Below, in pieces: positions 20,828 to 34,429 of a stretch of 64,000 nucleotides of DNA; the first letter of the stretch is position 1, and the number at the start of each line of letters is the position of its first letter. Source of the DNA: Harmonia axyridis (taxonomy: Eukaryota > Arthropoda > Insecta > Coleoptera > Coccinellidae); NCBI RefSeq assembly GCF_914767665.1, contig NC_059506.1, forward strand, positions 18,205,825 through 18,269,824, in the 5' to 3' direction. Under the pieces are notes generated by a model, which saw only the letters and a list, made by a program, of their open reading frames with translations, did not search any database and was not told the origin of the DNA. Made by a program: the position numbers and the translations under genes.

Positions 20828-21256
20828 ATGGCTATCTCCATTGATATCGAAAATATAATACAACTTTGTATCAAGAAAATGAAAAATCATGTGAAGCAGC
20901 AGAATTTGTTGAAAAAGGTGTTAGTTAAATTAATCTGGAAGAAAGTGCTCACATATAGAGAGAAAAATTATGAATTGATAAATACTAGGACTAACAATAA
21001 TGACATTTGTGTCACAGAAGAAACGAAACAAGCGGCAAAAAATACGAGAATGGATCAAATTAAGACGAAAGAAGTGACAGAAAAATTAGATAAAGCTTAT
21101 GTGATGAAATATTTTCTTCAGAAGGCAGTTCAAGGCAGCAATGATTTGCAAACGACACGGGATATTTTAGCTAAATATTGCAATAATGAAGTGAATCCAG
21201 CTTTTCCAAGATGTCATTATTTCGTGCATAGGCTACCTAAACGAGCACTTAATTGA
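20828..21256 (+). CDS. Array ORF copy 11, 142 aa
   Basis: Leu83 to Val, shared only with copy 30. The spacer before it has a one-base deletion in the T-run near 20175, also shared with copy 30. Confidence 0.6.
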   Translation: MAISIDIENIIQLCIKKMKNHVKQQNLLKKVLVKLIWKKVLTYREKNYELINTRTNNNDICVTEETKQAAKNTRMDQIKTKEVTEKLDKAYVMKYFLQKAVQGSNDLQTTRDILAKYCNNEVNPAFPRCHYFVHRLPKRALN

Positions 21257-22187
21257 TTTTAATTGTTTTTTTTTAATATCACATTATATGAGAATTGTTA
21301 TATTTTAAATTATTCTCAAATATATTTTATAATTTTTTGGGATCATAATTAAATAATTATTTTTATGTTTAGGTGTTTACTTTCTATTTGGTGAAATAAT
21401 TTATGAGGTATGAAGTATATACTCATTATTCAAAAATGATAAATTTAATAAACACAAGGGACTGAAACGAATGATTGGATTTTTTTTGAACATCTTCAAT
21501 TTTTCGAATATCAAATACTTTTGAAAATTTCCAATTTTTTTTCTGTCCATCATATTCTATTTTACTGAGCTTTTATTTGAAGTGAATCATACTTGGAAAA
21601 GTCGATTCATACCAAAAACATAAATAAGCTTACATGGAACGTTTCGATATAGCGTGCAACTCTAAGAAATTCAGATTTTTTTTCCAGAAACGAAAATTCC
21701 ATTTGAACAAGATTTTGTTTAATCGTCTGTATATTCAATTATAGTTTATCAATAAGATAAGAATAAATCGATGGTTGAAGTCATCCTTCTCTCTATAATA
21801 TTCCTCATGATTTCTGTGTCATATCAATAAACAAGCGAATTCCAAATTCAAACATGAAAGGTCTCGAAAGTTCAGGTAGAATCAAACATGGTCTTATCAG
21901 TATATCGTATTACGAAGAGAAAGTCATTATACTGATGAGGATTCAGTAATCTTTCTTCTGTCATTGGGCATGTGCGGTATCTGAAAAACAACATCGCTTT
22001 CTAAATGGTGTGTCCATATTGTATATAATTTGGCTTTGGTGAACGTCTGACCTATTCATAGTGAGGACACGTGAGTAGAAAACAAGCAAGAACCATAGAA
22101 TTCAATAACTTATTGAAAAATTCTTCTAGTGTGGTTTATTTAATTTGGGTGTTGGAGTTGATCAGACTATCTGACATAACATTCAAT

Positions 22188-22616
22188 ATGGCTATCTCCA
22201 TTGATATCGAAAATATAATACAACTTTGTATCAAGAAAATGAAAAATCATGTGAAGCAGCAGAATTTGTTGAAAAATGTGTTAGTTAAATTAATCTGGAA
22301 GAAAGTGCTCACATATAGAGAGAAAAATTATGAATTGATAAATACTAGGACTAACAATAATGACATTTGTGTCACAGAAGAAACGAAACAAGCGGCAAAA
22401 AATACGAGAATGGATCAAATTAAGACGAAAGAATTGACAGAAAAATTAGATAAAGCTTATGTGATGAAATATTTTCTTCAGAAGGCAGTTCAAGGCAGCA
22501 ATGATTTGCAAACGACACGGGATATTTTAGCTAAATATTGCAATAATGAAGTGAATCCAGCTTTTCCAAGATGTCATTATTTCGTGCATAGGCTACCTAA
22601 ACGAGCACTTAATTAA
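22188..22616 (+). CDS. Array ORF copy 12, 142 aa
   Basis: Lys30 to Asn (AAT), stop codon TAA instead of TGA; counterpart copy 31. The codon two before the ATG differs from other copies (ATTCAAT for ATTGAAT). Confidence 0.6.
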   Translation: MAISIDIENIIQLCIKKMKNHVKQQNLLKNVLVKLIWKKVLTYREKNYELINTRTNNNDICVTEETKQAAKNTRMDQIKTKELTEKLDKAYVMKYFLQKAVQGSNDLQTTRDILAKYCNNEVNPAFPRCHYFVHRLPKRALN

Positions 22617-23548
22617 TTTTAATTGTTTTTTTTTCAATATTACATTATATGAGAATTGTTATATTTTAAATTATTCTTAAATATATTTTATAATTTTTTG
22701 GGATCATAATTAAATAATTATTTTTATGTTTAGGTGTTTACTTTCTATTTGGTGAAATAATTTATGAGGTATGAAGTATATACTCATTATTCAAAAATGA
22801 TAAATTTAATAAACACAAGGGACTGAAACGAATGATTGGATTTTTTTTGAACATCTTCAATTTTTCGAATATCAAATACTTTTGAAAATTTCCAATTTTT
22901 TTTCTGTCCATCATATTCTATTTTACTGAGCTTTTATTTGAAGTGAATCATACTTGGAAAAGTCGATTCATACCAAAAACATAAATAAGCTTACATGGAA
23001 CGTTTCGATATAGCGTGCAACTCTAAGAAATTCAGATTTTTTTTCCAGAAACGAAAATTCCATTTGAACAAGATTTTGTTTAATCGTCTGTATATTCAAT
23101 TATAGTTTATCAATAAGATAAGAATAAATCGATGGTTGAAGTCATCCTTCTCTCTATAATATTCCTCATGATTTCTGTGTCATATCAATAAACAAGCGAA
23201 TTCCAAATTCAAACATGAAAGGTCTCGAAAGTTCAGGTAGAATCAAACATGGTCTTATCAGTATATCGTATTACGAAGAGAAATTCATTATACTGATAAG
23301 GATTCAGTAATCTTTCTTCTGTCATTGGGCATGTGCGGTATCTGAAAAACAACATCGCTTTCTAAATGGTGTGTCCATATTGTATATAATTTGGCTTTGG
23401 TGAACGTCTGACCTATTCATAGTGAGGACACGTGAGTAGAAAACAAGCAAGAACCATAGAATTCAATAACTTATTGAAAAATTCTTCTAGTGTGGTTTAT
23501 TTAATTTGGGTGTTGGAGTTGATCAGACTATCTGACATAACATTGAAT

Positions 23549-23977
23549 ATGGCTATCTCCATTGATATCGAAAATATAATACAACTTTGTATCAAGAAAA
23601 TGAAAAATCATGTGAAGCAGCAGAATTTGTTGAAAAAGGTGTTAGTTAAATTAATCTGGAAGAAAGTGCTCACATATAGAGAGAAAAATTATGAATTGAT
23701 AAATACTAGGACTAACAATAATGACATTTGTGTCACAGAAGAAACGAAACAAGCGGCAAAAAATACGAGAATGGATCAAATTAAGACGAAAGAATTGACA
23801 GAAAAATTAGATAAAGCTTATGTGATGAAATATTTTCTTCAGAAGGCAGTTCAAGGCAGCAATGATTTGCAAACGACACGGGATATTTTAGCTAAATATT
23901 GCAATAATGAAGTGAATCCAGCTTTTCCAAGATGTCATTATTTCGTGCATAGGCTACCTAAACGAGCACTTAATTGA
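23549..23977 (+). CDS. Array ORF copy 13, 142 aa, common sequence
   Basis: Common protein. The poly-T after the stop is shortened and followed by GTAATATT, a private feature shared with copy 32. Confidence 0.6.
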   Translation: MAISIDIENIIQLCIKKMKNHVKQQNLLKKVLVKLIWKKVLTYREKNYELINTRTNNNDICVTEETKQAAKNTRMDQIKTKELTEKLDKAYVMKYFLQKAVQGSNDLQTTRDILAKYCNNEVNPAFPRCHYFVHRLPKRALN

Positions 23978-24907
23978 TTTTAATTGTTTTTTGTAATATT
24001 ACATTATATGAGAATTGTTATATTTTAAATTATTCTTAAATATATTTTATAATTTTTTGGGATCATAATTAAATAATTATTTTTATGTTTAGGTGTTTAC
24101 TTTCTATTTGGTGAAATAATTTATGAGGTATGAAGTATATACTCATTATTCAAAAATGATAAATTTAATAAACACAAGGGACTGAAACGAATGATTGGAT
24201 TTTTTTTGAACATCTTCAATTTTTCGAATATCAAATACTTTTGAAAATTTCCAATTTTTTTTCTGTCCATCATATTCTATTTTACTGAGCTTTTATTTGA
24301 AGTGAATCATACTTGGAAAAGTCGATTCACACGAAAAACATAAATAAGCTTACATGGAACGTTTCGATATAGCGTGCAACTCTAAGAAATTCAGATTTTT
24401 TTTCCAGAAACGAAAATTCCATTTGAACAAGATTTTGTTTAATCGTCTGTATATTCAATTATAGTTTATCAATAAGATAAGAATAAATCGATGGTTGAAG
24501 TCATCCTTCTCTCTATAATATTCCTCATGATTTCTGTGTCATATCAATAAACAAGCGAATTCCAAATTCAAACATGAAAGGTCTCGAAAGTTCAGGTAGA
24601 ATCAAACAAGGTCTTATCAGTATATCGTATTACGAAGAGAAAGTCATTATACTGATAAGGATTCAGTAATCTTTCTTCTGTCATTGGGCATGTGCGGTAT
24701 CTGAAAAACAACATCGCTTTCTAAATGGTGTGTCCATATTGTATATAATTTGGCTTTGGTGAACGTCTGACCTATTCATAGTGAGGACACGTGAGTAGAA
24801 AACAAGCAAGAACCATAGAATTCAATAACTTATTGAAAAATTCTTCTAGTGTGGTTTATTTAATTTGGGTGTTGGAGTTGATCAGACTATCTGACATAAC
24901 ATTGAAT

Positions 24908-25336
24908 ATGGCTATCTCCATTGATATCGAAAATATAATACAACTTTGTATCAAGAAAATGAAAAATCATGTGAAGCAGCAGAATTTGTTGAAAAAGGTG
25001 TTAGTTAAATTAATCTGGAAGAAAGTGCTCACATATAGAGAAAAAAATTATGAATTGATAAATACTAGGACTAACAATAATGACATTTGTGTCACAGAAG
25101 AAACGAAACAAGCGGCAAAAAATACGAGAATGGATCAAATTAAGACGAAAGAATTGACAGAAAAATTAGATAAAGCTTATGTGATGAAATATTTTCTTCA
25201 GAAGGCAGTTCAAGGCAGCAATGATTTGCAAACGACACGGGATATTTTAGCTAAATATTGCAATAATGAAGTGAATCCAGCTTTTCCAAGATGTCATTAT
25301 TTCGTGCATAGGCTACCTAAACGAGCACTTAATTGA
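24908..25336 (+). CDS. Array ORF copy 14, 142 aa, common sequence
   Basis: Common protein; silent GAA at Glu45, shared with copy 33. Confidence 0.6.
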   Translation: MAISIDIENIIQLCIKKMKNHVKQQNLLKKVLVKLIWKKVLTYREKNYELINTRTNNNDICVTEETKQAAKNTRMDQIKTKELTEKLDKAYVMKYFLQKAVQGSNDLQTTRDILAKYCNNEVNPAFPRCHYFVHRLPKRALN

Positions 25337-26267
25337 TTTTAATTGTTTTTTTTTAATATTACATTATATGAGAATTGTTATATTTTAAATTATTCTTAAA
25401 TATATTTTATAATTTTTTGGGATCATAATTAAATAATTATTTCTATGTTTAGGTGTTTACTTTCTATTTGGTGAAATAATTTATGAGGTATGAAGTATAT
25501 ACTCATTATTCAAAAATGATAAATTTAATAAACACAAGGGACTGAAACGAATGATTGGATTTTTTTCGAACATCTTCAATTTTTCGAATATCAAATACTT
25601 TTGAAAATTTCCAATTTTTTTTCTGTCCATCATATTCTATTTTACTGAGCTTTTATTTGAAGTGAATCATACTTGGAAAAGTCGATTCACACCAAAAACA
25701 TAAATAAGCTTACATGGAACGTTTCGATATAGCGTGCAACTCTAAGAAATTCAGATTTTTTTTCCAGAAACGAAAATTCCATTTGAACAAGATTTTGTTT
25801 AATCGTCTGTATATTCAATTATAGTTTATCAATAAGATAAGAATAAATCGATGGTTGAAGTCATCCTTCTCTCTATAATATTCCTCATGATTTCTGTGTC
25901 ATATCAATAAACAAGCGAATTCCAAATTCAAACATGAAAGGTCTCGAAAGTTCAGGTAGAATCAAACATGGTCTTATCAGTATATCGTATTACGAAGAGA
26001 AAGTCATTATACTGATAAGGATTCAGTAATCTTTCTTCTGTCATTGGGCATGTGCGGTATCTGAAAAACAACATCGCTTTCTAAATGGTGTGTCCATATT
26101 GTATATAATTTGGCTTTGGTGAACGTCTGACCTATTCATAGTGAGGACACGTGAGTAGAAAACAAGCAAGAACCATAGAATTCAATAACTTATTGAAAAA
26201 TTCTTCTAGTGTGGTTTATTTAATTTGGGTGTTGGAGTTGATCAGACTATCTGACATAACATTGAAT

Positions 26268-26696
26268 ATGGCTATCTCCATTGATATCGAAAATATAATA
26301 CAACTTTGTATCAAGAAAATGAAAAATCATGTGAAGCAGCAGAATTTGTTGAAAAAGGTGTTAGTTAAATTAATCTGGAAGAAAGTGCTCACATATAGAG
26401 AGAAAAATTATGAATTGATAAATACTAGGACTAACAATAATGACATTTGTGTCACAGAAGAAACCAAACAAGCGGCAAAAAATACGAGAATGGATCAAAT
26501 TAAGACGAAAGAATTGACAGAAAAATTAGATAAAGCTTATGTGATGAAATATTTTCTTCAGAAGGCAGTTCAAAGCAGCAATGATTTGCAAACGACACGG
26601 GATATTTTAGCTAAATATTGCAATAATGAAGTGAATCCAGCTTTTCCAAGATGTCATTATTTCGTGCATAGGTTACCTAAACGAGCACTCAATTAA
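26268..26696 (+). CDS. Array ORF copy 15, 142 aa
   Basis: Gly103 to Ser, silent ACC at Thr66, TTA at Leu136, CTC at Leu141, stop TAA; counterpart copy 34. Confidence 0.6.
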   Translation: MAISIDIENIIQLCIKKMKNHVKQQNLLKKVLVKLIWKKVLTYREKNYELINTRTNNNDICVTEETKQAAKNTRMDQIKTKELTEKLDKAYVMKYFLQKAVQSSNDLQTTRDILAKYCNNEVNPAFPRCHYFVHRLPKRALN

Positions 26697-27627
26697 TTTT
26701 AATTGTTTTTTTTCAATATTACATTATATGAGAATTGTTATATTTTGAATTATTCTTAAATATATTTTATAATTTTTTGGGATCATAATTAAATAATTAT
26801 TTTTATGTTTAGGTGTTTACTTTCTATTTGGTGAAATAAATTATGAGGTATGAAGTATATACTCATTATACAAAAATGATGGATTCAATAAACACAAGGG
26901 ACTGAAACGAATGATTGGATTTTTTTTGAACATCTTCAATTTTTCGAATATCAAATACTTTTGAAAATTTCCAATTTTTTTTCTGTCCATCATATTCTAT
27001 TTTACTGAGCTTTTATTTGAAGTGAATCATACTTGGAAAAGTCGATTCTCACCAAAAACATAAATTAGCTTACATGGAACGTTTCGATATAGCGTGCAAC
27101 TCTAAGAAATTCAGATTTTTTTTCCAGAAACGAAAATTCCATTTGAACAAGATTTTGTTCAATCGTCTGTATATTCAATTATAGTTTATCAATAAGATAA
27201 GAATAAATCGATGGTTGAAGTCATCCTTCTCTCTATAATATTCCTCATGATTTCTGTGTCATATCAATAAACAAGCGAATTCCAAATTCAAACATGAAAG
27301 GTCTCGAAAGTTCTGGTAGAATCAAACATGGTCTTATCAGTATATCGTATTACGAAGAGAAAGTCATTATACTGATAAGGATTCAGTAATCTTTCTTCTG
27401 TCATTGGGCATGTGCGGTATCTGAAAAACAACATCGCTTTCTAAATGGTGTGTCCATATTGTATATAATTTGGCTTTGGTGAACGTCTGACCTATTCATA
27501 GTGAGGACACGTGAGTAGAAAACAAGCAAGAACCATAGAATTCAATAACTTATTGAAAAATTCTTCTAGTGTGGTTTATTTAATTTGGGTGTTGGAGTTG
27601 ATCAGACTATCTGACATAACATTGAAT

Positions 27628-28056
27628 ATGGCTATCTCCATTGATATCGAAAATATAATACAACTTTGTATCAAGAAAATGAAAAATCATGTGAAGCAGC
27701 AGAATTTGTTGAAAAAGGTGTTAGTTAAATTAATCTGGAAGAAAGTGCTCACATATAGAGAGAAAAATTATGAATTGATAAATACTAGGACTAACAATAA
27801 TGACATTTGTGTCACAGAAGAAACGAAACAAGCGGCAAAAAATACGAGAATGGATCAAATTAAGACGAAAGAATTGACAGAAAAATTAGATAAAGCTTAT
27901 GTGATGAAATATTTTCTTCAGAAGGCAGTTCAAGGCAGCAATGATTTGCAAACGACACGGGATATTTTAGCTAAATATTGCAATAATGAAGTGAATCCAG
28001 CTTTTCCAAGATGTCATTATTTCGTGCATAGGCTACCTAAACGAGCACTTAATTGA
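27628..28056 (+). CDS. Array ORF copy 16, 142 aa, common sequence
   Basis: Common protein; ACG at Thr80, where its counterpart copy 35 has ACA, one of the few differences between the two large blocks. Confidence 0.6.
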   Translation: MAISIDIENIIQLCIKKMKNHVKQQNLLKKVLVKLIWKKVLTYREKNYELINTRTNNNDICVTEETKQAAKNTRMDQIKTKELTEKLDKAYVMKYFLQKAVQGSNDLQTTRDILAKYCNNEVNPAFPRCHYFVHRLPKRALN

Positions 28057-28988
28057 TTTTAATTGTTTTTTTTTTAATATTACATTATATGAGAATTGTT
28101 ATATTTTAAATTATTCTTAAATATATTTTATAATTTTTTGGGATCATAATTAAATAATTATTTTTATGTTTAGGTGTTTACTTTCTATTTGGTGAAATAA
28201 ATTATGAGGTATGAAGTATATACTCATTATACAAAAATGATGAATTCAATAAACACAAGGGACTGAAACGAATGATTGGATTTTTTTTGAACATCTTCAA
28301 TTTTTCGAATATCAAATACTTTTGAAAATTTCCAATTTTTTTTCTGTCCATCATATTCTATTTTACTGAGCTTTTATTTGAAGTGAATCATACTTGGAAA
28401 AGTCGATTCACACCAAAAACATAAATGAGCTTACATGGAACGTTTCGATATAGCGTGCAACTCTAAGAAATTCAGATTTTTTTTCCAGAAACGAAAATTC
28501 TATTTGAACAAGATTTTGTTTAATCGTCTGTATATTCAATTATAGTTTATCAATAAGATAAGAATAAATCGATGGTTGAAGTCATCCTTCTCTCTATAAT
28601 ATTCCTCATGATTTCTCTGTCATATCAATAAACAAGCGAATTCCAAATTCAAACATGAAAGGTCTCGAAAGTTCAGGTAGAATCAAACATGGTCTTATCA
28701 GTATATCGTATTACGAAGAGAAAGTCATTATACTGATAAGGATTCAGTAATCTTTCTTCTGTCATTGGGCATGTGCGGTATCTGAAAAACAACATCGCTT
28801 TCTAAATGGTGTGTCCATATTGTATATAATTTGGCTTTGGTGAACGTCTGACCTATTCATAGTGAGGACACGTGAGTAGAAAACAAGCAAGAACCATAGA
28901 ATTCAATAACTTATTGAAAAATTCTTCTAGTGTGGTTTATTTAATTAGGGTGTTGGAGTTGATCAGACTATCTGACATAACATTGAAT

Positions 28989-29417
28989 ATGGCTATCTCC
29001 ATTGATATCGAAAATATAATACAACTTTGTATCAAGAAAATGAAAAATCATGTGAAGCAGCAGAATTTGTTGAAAAAGGTGTTAGTTAAATTAATCTGGA
29101 AGAAAGTGCTCACATATAGAGAGAAAAATTATGAATTGATAAATACTAGGACTAACAATAATGACATTTGTGTCACAGAAGAAACGAAACAAGCGGCAAA
29201 AAATACGAGAATGGATCAAATTAAGACGAAAGAATTGACAGAAAAATTAGATAAAGCTTATGTGATGAAATATTTTCTTCAGGAGGCAGTTCAAGGCAGC
29301 AATGATTTGCAAACGACACGGGATATTTTAGCTAAATATTGCAATAATGAAGTGAATCCAGCTTTTCCAAGATGTCATTATTTCGTGCATAGGCTACCTA
29401 AACGAGCACTTAATTGA
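28989..29417 (+). CDS. Array ORF copy 17, 142 aa
   Basis: Lys99 to Glu, as in copies 19, 36 and 38. A T-to-A change in the leader near 28947 is not in the counterpart copy 36. Confidence 0.6.
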   Translation: MAISIDIENIIQLCIKKMKNHVKQQNLLKKVLVKLIWKKVLTYREKNYELINTRTNNNDICVTEETKQAAKNTRMDQIKTKELTEKLDKAYVMKYFLQEAVQGSNDLQTTRDILAKYCNNEVNPAFPRCHYFVHRLPKRALN

Positions 29418-30348
29418 TTTTAATTGTTTTTTTTTAATATTACATTATATGAGAATTGTTATATTTTAAATTATTCTTAAATATATTTTATAATTTTTTG
29501 GGATCATAATTAAATAATTATTTTTATGTTTAGGTGTTTACTTTCTATTTGGTGAAATAAATTATGAGGTATGAAGTATATACTCATTATACAAAAATGA
29601 TGAATTCAATAAACACAAGGGACTGAAACGAATGATTGGATTTTTTCTGAACATCTTCAATTTTTCGAATATCAAATACTTTTGAAAATTTCCAATTTTT
29701 TTTCTGTCCATCATATTCTATTTTACTGAGCTTTTATTTGAAGTGAATCATACTTGGAAAAGTCGATTAACACAAAAAACATAAATGAGCTTACATGGAA
29801 CGTTTCGATATAGCGTGCAACTCTAAGAAATTCAGATTTTTTTTCCAGAAACGAAAATTCCATTTGAACAAGATTTTGTTTAATCGTCTGTATATTCAAT
29901 TATAGTTTATCAATAAGATAAGAATAAATCGATGGTTGAAGTCATCCTTCTCTCTATAATATTCCTCATGATTTCTCTGTCATATCAATAAACAAGCGAA
30001 TTCCAAATTCAAACATGAAAGGTCTCGAAAGTTCAGGTAGAATCAAACATGGTCTTATCAGTATATCGTATTACGAAGAGAAAGTCATTATACTGATAAG
30101 GATTCAGTAATCTTTCTTCTGTCATTGGGCATGTGCGGTATCTGAAAAACAACATCGCTTTCTAAATGGTGTGTCCATATTGTATATAATTTGGCTTTGG
30201 TGAACGTCTGACCTATTCATAGTGAGGACACGTGAGTAGAAAACAAGCAAGAACCATAGAATTCAATAACTTATTGAAAAATTCTTCTAGTGTGGTTTAT
30301 TTAATTTGGGTGTTGGAGTTGATCAGACTATCTGACATAACATTGAAT

Positions 30349-30777
30349 ATGGCTATCTCCATTGATATCGAAAATATAATACAACTTTGTATCAAGAAAA
30401 TGAAAAATCATGTGAAGCAGCAGAATTTGTTGAAAAAAGTGTTAGTTAAATTAATCTGGAAGAAAGTGCTCACATATAGAGAGAAAAATTATGAATTGAT
30501 AAATACTAGGACTAACAATAATGACATTTGTGTCACAGAAGAAACCAAACAAGCGGCAAAAAATACGAGAATGGATCAAATTAAGACAAAAGAATTGACA
30601 GAAAAATTAGATAAAGCTTATGTGATGAAATATTTTCTGCAGAAGGCAGTTCAAGGCAGCAATGATTTGCAAACGACACGGGATATTTTAGCTAAATATT
30701 GCAATAATGAAGTGAATCCAGCTTTTCCAAGATGTCATTATTTCGTGCATAGGCTACCTAAACGAGCACTTAATTGA
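30349..30777 (+). CDS. Array ORF copy 18, 142 aa, common protein
   Basis: Common protein with the silent set AAA30, ACC66, ACA80, CTG97 shared with copies 7 and 37. Confidence 0.6.
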   Translation: MAISIDIENIIQLCIKKMKNHVKQQNLLKKVLVKLIWKKVLTYREKNYELINTRTNNNDICVTEETKQAAKNTRMDQIKTKELTEKLDKAYVMKYFLQKAVQGSNDLQTTRDILAKYCNNEVNPAFPRCHYFVHRLPKRALN

Positions 30778-31709
30778 TTTTAATTGTTTTTTTTTTAATA
30801 TTACATTATATGAGAATTGTTATATTTTAAATTATTCTTAAATATATTTTATAATTTTTTGGGATCATAATTAAATAATTATTTTTATGTTTAGGTGTTT
30901 ACTTTCTATTTGGTGAAATAATTTATGAGGTATGAAGTATATACTCATTATTCAAAAATGATAAATTTAATAAACACAAGGGACTGAAACGAATGATTGG
31001 ATTTTTTTTGAACATCTTCAATTTTTCGAATATCAAATACTTTTGAAAATTTCCAATTTTTTTTCTGTCCATCATATTCTATTTTACTGAGCTTTTATTT
31101 GAAGTGAATCATACTTGGAAAAGTCGATTCACACCAAAAACATAAATAAGCTTACATGGAACGTTTCGATATAGCGTGCAACTCTAAGAAATTCAGATTT
31201 TTTTTCCAGAAACGAAAATTCCATTTGAACAAGATTTTGTTCAATCGTCTGTATATTCAATTATAGTTTATCAATAGGATAAGAATAAATCGATGGTTGA
31301 AGTCATCCTTCTCTCTATAATATTCCTCATGATTTCTGTGTCATATCAATAAACAAGCGAATTCCAAATTCAAACATGAAAGGTCTCGAAAGTTCAGGTA
31401 GAATCAAACATGGTCTTATCAGTATATCGTATTACGAAGAGAAAGTCATTATACTGATAAGGATTCAGTAATCTTTCTTCTGTCATTGGGCATGTGCGGT
31501 ATCTGAAAAACAACATCGCTTTCTAAATGGTGTGTCCATATTGTATATAATTTGGCTTTGGTGAACGTCTGACCTATTCATAGTGAGGACACGTGAGTAG
31601 AAAACAAGCAAGAACCATAGAATTCAATAACTTATTGAAAAATTCTTCTAGTGTGGTTTATTTAATTTGGGTGTTGGAGTTGATCAGACTATCTGACATA
31701 ACATTGAAT

Positions 31710-32138
31710 ATGGCTATCTCCATTGATATCGAAAATATAATACAACTTTTTATCAAGAAAATGAAAAATCATGTGAAGCAGCAGAATTTGTTGAAAAAGG
31801 TGTTAGTTAAATTAATCTGGAAGAAAGTGCTCACATATAGAGAGAAAAATTATGAATTGATAAATACTAGGACTAACAATAATGACATTTGTGTCACAGA
31901 AGAAATCAAACAAGCGGCAAAAAATACGAGAATGGATCAAATTAAGACAAAAGAATTGACAGAAAAATTAGATAAAGCTTATGTGATGAAATATTTTCTT
32001 CAGGAGGCAGTTCAAGGCAGCAATGATTTGCAAACGACACGGGATATTTTAGCTAAATATTGCAATAATGAAGTGAATCCAGCTTTTCCAAGATGTCATT
32101 ATTTCGTGCATAGGCTACCTAAACGAGCACTTAATTAA
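31710..32138 (+). CDS. Array ORF copy 19, 142 aa
   Basis: Cys14 to Phe, Thr66 to Ile, Lys99 to Glu, stop TAA; identical protein in copy 38. Loss of Cys14 shows that this Cys is not invariant. Confidence 0.6.
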   Translation: MAISIDIENIIQLFIKKMKNHVKQQNLLKKVLVKLIWKKVLTYREKNYELINTRTNNNDICVTEEIKQAAKNTRMDQIKTKELTEKLDKAYVMKYFLQEAVQGSNDLQTTRDILAKYCNNEVNPAFPRCHYFVHRLPKRALN

Positions 32139-33069
32139 TTTTAATTGTTTTTTTTCAATATTACATTATATGAGAATTGTTATATTTTAAATTATTCTTA
32201 AATATATTTTATAATTTTTTGGGATCATAATTAAATAATTATTTTTATGTTTAGGTGTTTACTTTCTATTTGGTGAAATAAATTGTGAGGTATGAAGTAT
32301 ATACTCATTATACAAAAATGATGAATTCAATAAACACAAGGGACTGAAACGAATGATTGGATTTTTTTTGAACATCTTCAATTTTTCGAATATCAAATAC
32401 TTTTGAAAATTTCCAATTTTTTTTCTGTCCATCATATTCTATTTTACTGAGCTTTTATTTGAAGTGAATCATACTTGGAAAAGTCGATTCACACCAAAAA
32501 CATAAATAAGCTTACATGGAACGTTTCGATATAGCGTGCAACTCTAAGAAATTCAGATTTTTTTTCCAGAAACGAAAATTCCATTTGAACAAGATTTTGT
32601 TTAATCGTCTGTATATTCAATTATAGTTTATCAATAAGATAAGAATAAATCGATGGTTGAAGTCATCCTTCTCTCTATAATATTCCTCATGATTTCTGTG
32701 TCATATCAATAAACAAGCGAATTCCAAATTCAAACATGAAAGGTCTCGAAAGTTCAGGTAGAATCAAACATGGTCTTATCAGTATATCGTATTACGAAGA
32801 GAAAGTCATTATACTGATAAGGATTCAGTAATCTTTCTTCTGTCATTGGGCATGTGCGGTATCTGAAAAACAACATCGCTTTCTAAATGGTGTGTCCATA
32901 TTGTATATAATTTTGCTTTGGTGAACGTCTGACCTATTCATAGTGAGGACACGTGAGTAGAAAACAAGCAAGAACCATAGAATTCAATAACTTATTGAAA
33001 AATTCTTCTAGTGTGGTTTATTTAATTTGGGTGTTGGAGTTGATCAGACTATCTGACATAACATTGAAT

Positions 33070-33498
33070 ATGGCTATCTCCATTGATATCGAAAATATAA
33101 TACAACTTTGTATCAAGAAAATGAAAAATCATGTGAAGCAGCAGAATTTGTTGAAAAAGGTGTTAGTTAAATTAATCTGGAAGAAAGTGCTCACATATAG
33201 AGAGAAAAATTATGAATTGATAAATACTAGGACTAACAATAATGACATTTGTGTCACAGAAGAAACGAAACAAGCGGCAAAAAATACGAGAATGGATCAA
33301 ATTAAGACGAAAGAATTGACACAAAAATTAGATAAAGCTTATGTGATGAAATATTTTCTTCAGAAGGCAGTTCAAGGCAGCAATGATTTGCAAACGACAC
33401 GGGATATTTTAGCTAAATATTGCAATAATGAAGTGAATCCAGCTTTTCCAAGATGTCATTATTTCGTGCATAGGCTACCTAAACGAGCACTTAATTGA
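33070..33498 (+). CDS. Array ORF copy 20, 142 aa, L-subtype
   Basis: Leu32, Ile78, Gln85, same protein as copy 1. The large duplicated block ends inside this ORF: upstream it matches copy 39, from about 33266 on it does not. Confidence 0.6.
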   Translation: MAISIDIENIIQLCIKKMKNHVKQQNLLKKVLVKLIWKKVLTYREKNYELINTRTNNNDICVTEETKQAAKNTRMDQIKTKELTQKLDKAYVMKYFLQKAVQGSNDLQTTRDILAKYCNNEVNPAFPRCHYFVHRLPKRALN

Positions 33499-34429
33499 TT
33501 TTAATTGTTTTTTTTTAATATTACATTATATGAGAATTGTTATATTTTAAATTATTCTTAAATATATTTTATAATTTTTTGGGATCATAATTAAATAATT
33601 ATTTTTATGTTTAGGTGTTTACTTTCTATTTGGTGAAATAATTTATGAGGTATGAAGTATATACTCATTATTCAAAAATGATAAATTTAATAAACACAAG
33701 GGACTGAAACGAATGATTGGATTTTTTTTGAACATCTTCAATTTTTCGAATATCAAATACTTTTGAAAATTTCCAATTTTTTTTCTGTCCATCATATTCT
33801 ATTTTACTGAGCTTTTATTTGAAGTGAATCATACTTGGAAAAGTCGATTCACACCAAAAACATAAATAAGCTTACATGGAACGTTTCGATATAGCGTGCA
33901 ACTCTAAGAAATTCAGATTTTTTTTCCAGAAACGAAAATTCCATTTGAACAAGATTTTGTTTAATCGTCTGTATATTCAATTATAGTTTATCAATAAGAT
34001 AAGAATAAATCGATGGTTGAAGTCATCCTTCTCTCTATAATATTCCTCATGATTTCTGTGTCATATCAATAAACAAGCGAATTCCAAATTCAAACATGAA
34101 AGGTCTCGAAAGTTCAGGTAGAATCAAACATGGTCTTATCAGTATATCGTATTACGAAGAGAAAGTCATTATACTGATAAGGATTCAGTAATCTTTCTTC
34201 TGTCATTGGGCATGTGCGGTATCTGAAAAACAACATCGCTTTCTAAATGGTGTGTCCATATTGTATATAATTTGGCTTTGGTGAACGTCTGACCTATTCA
34301 TAGTGAGGACACGTGAGTAGAAAACAAGAAAGAACCATAGAATTCAATAACTTATTGAAAAATTCTTCTAGTGTGGTTTATTTAATTTGGGTGTTGGAGT
34401 TGATCAGACTATCTGACATAACATTGAAT

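Larger units (their letters stand above)
17817..33266 (+). repeat. Large duplicated block, left copy (minimum limits)
   Basis: Copies 10-19 and the start of 20 match copies 29-38 and the start of 39 in order, including private replacements, stop codon type and spacer indels, at an offset of 25,840-25,841 bp (19 units). About eight single-base differences were found by eye. Limits are the nearest informative mismatches. Confidence 0.88.
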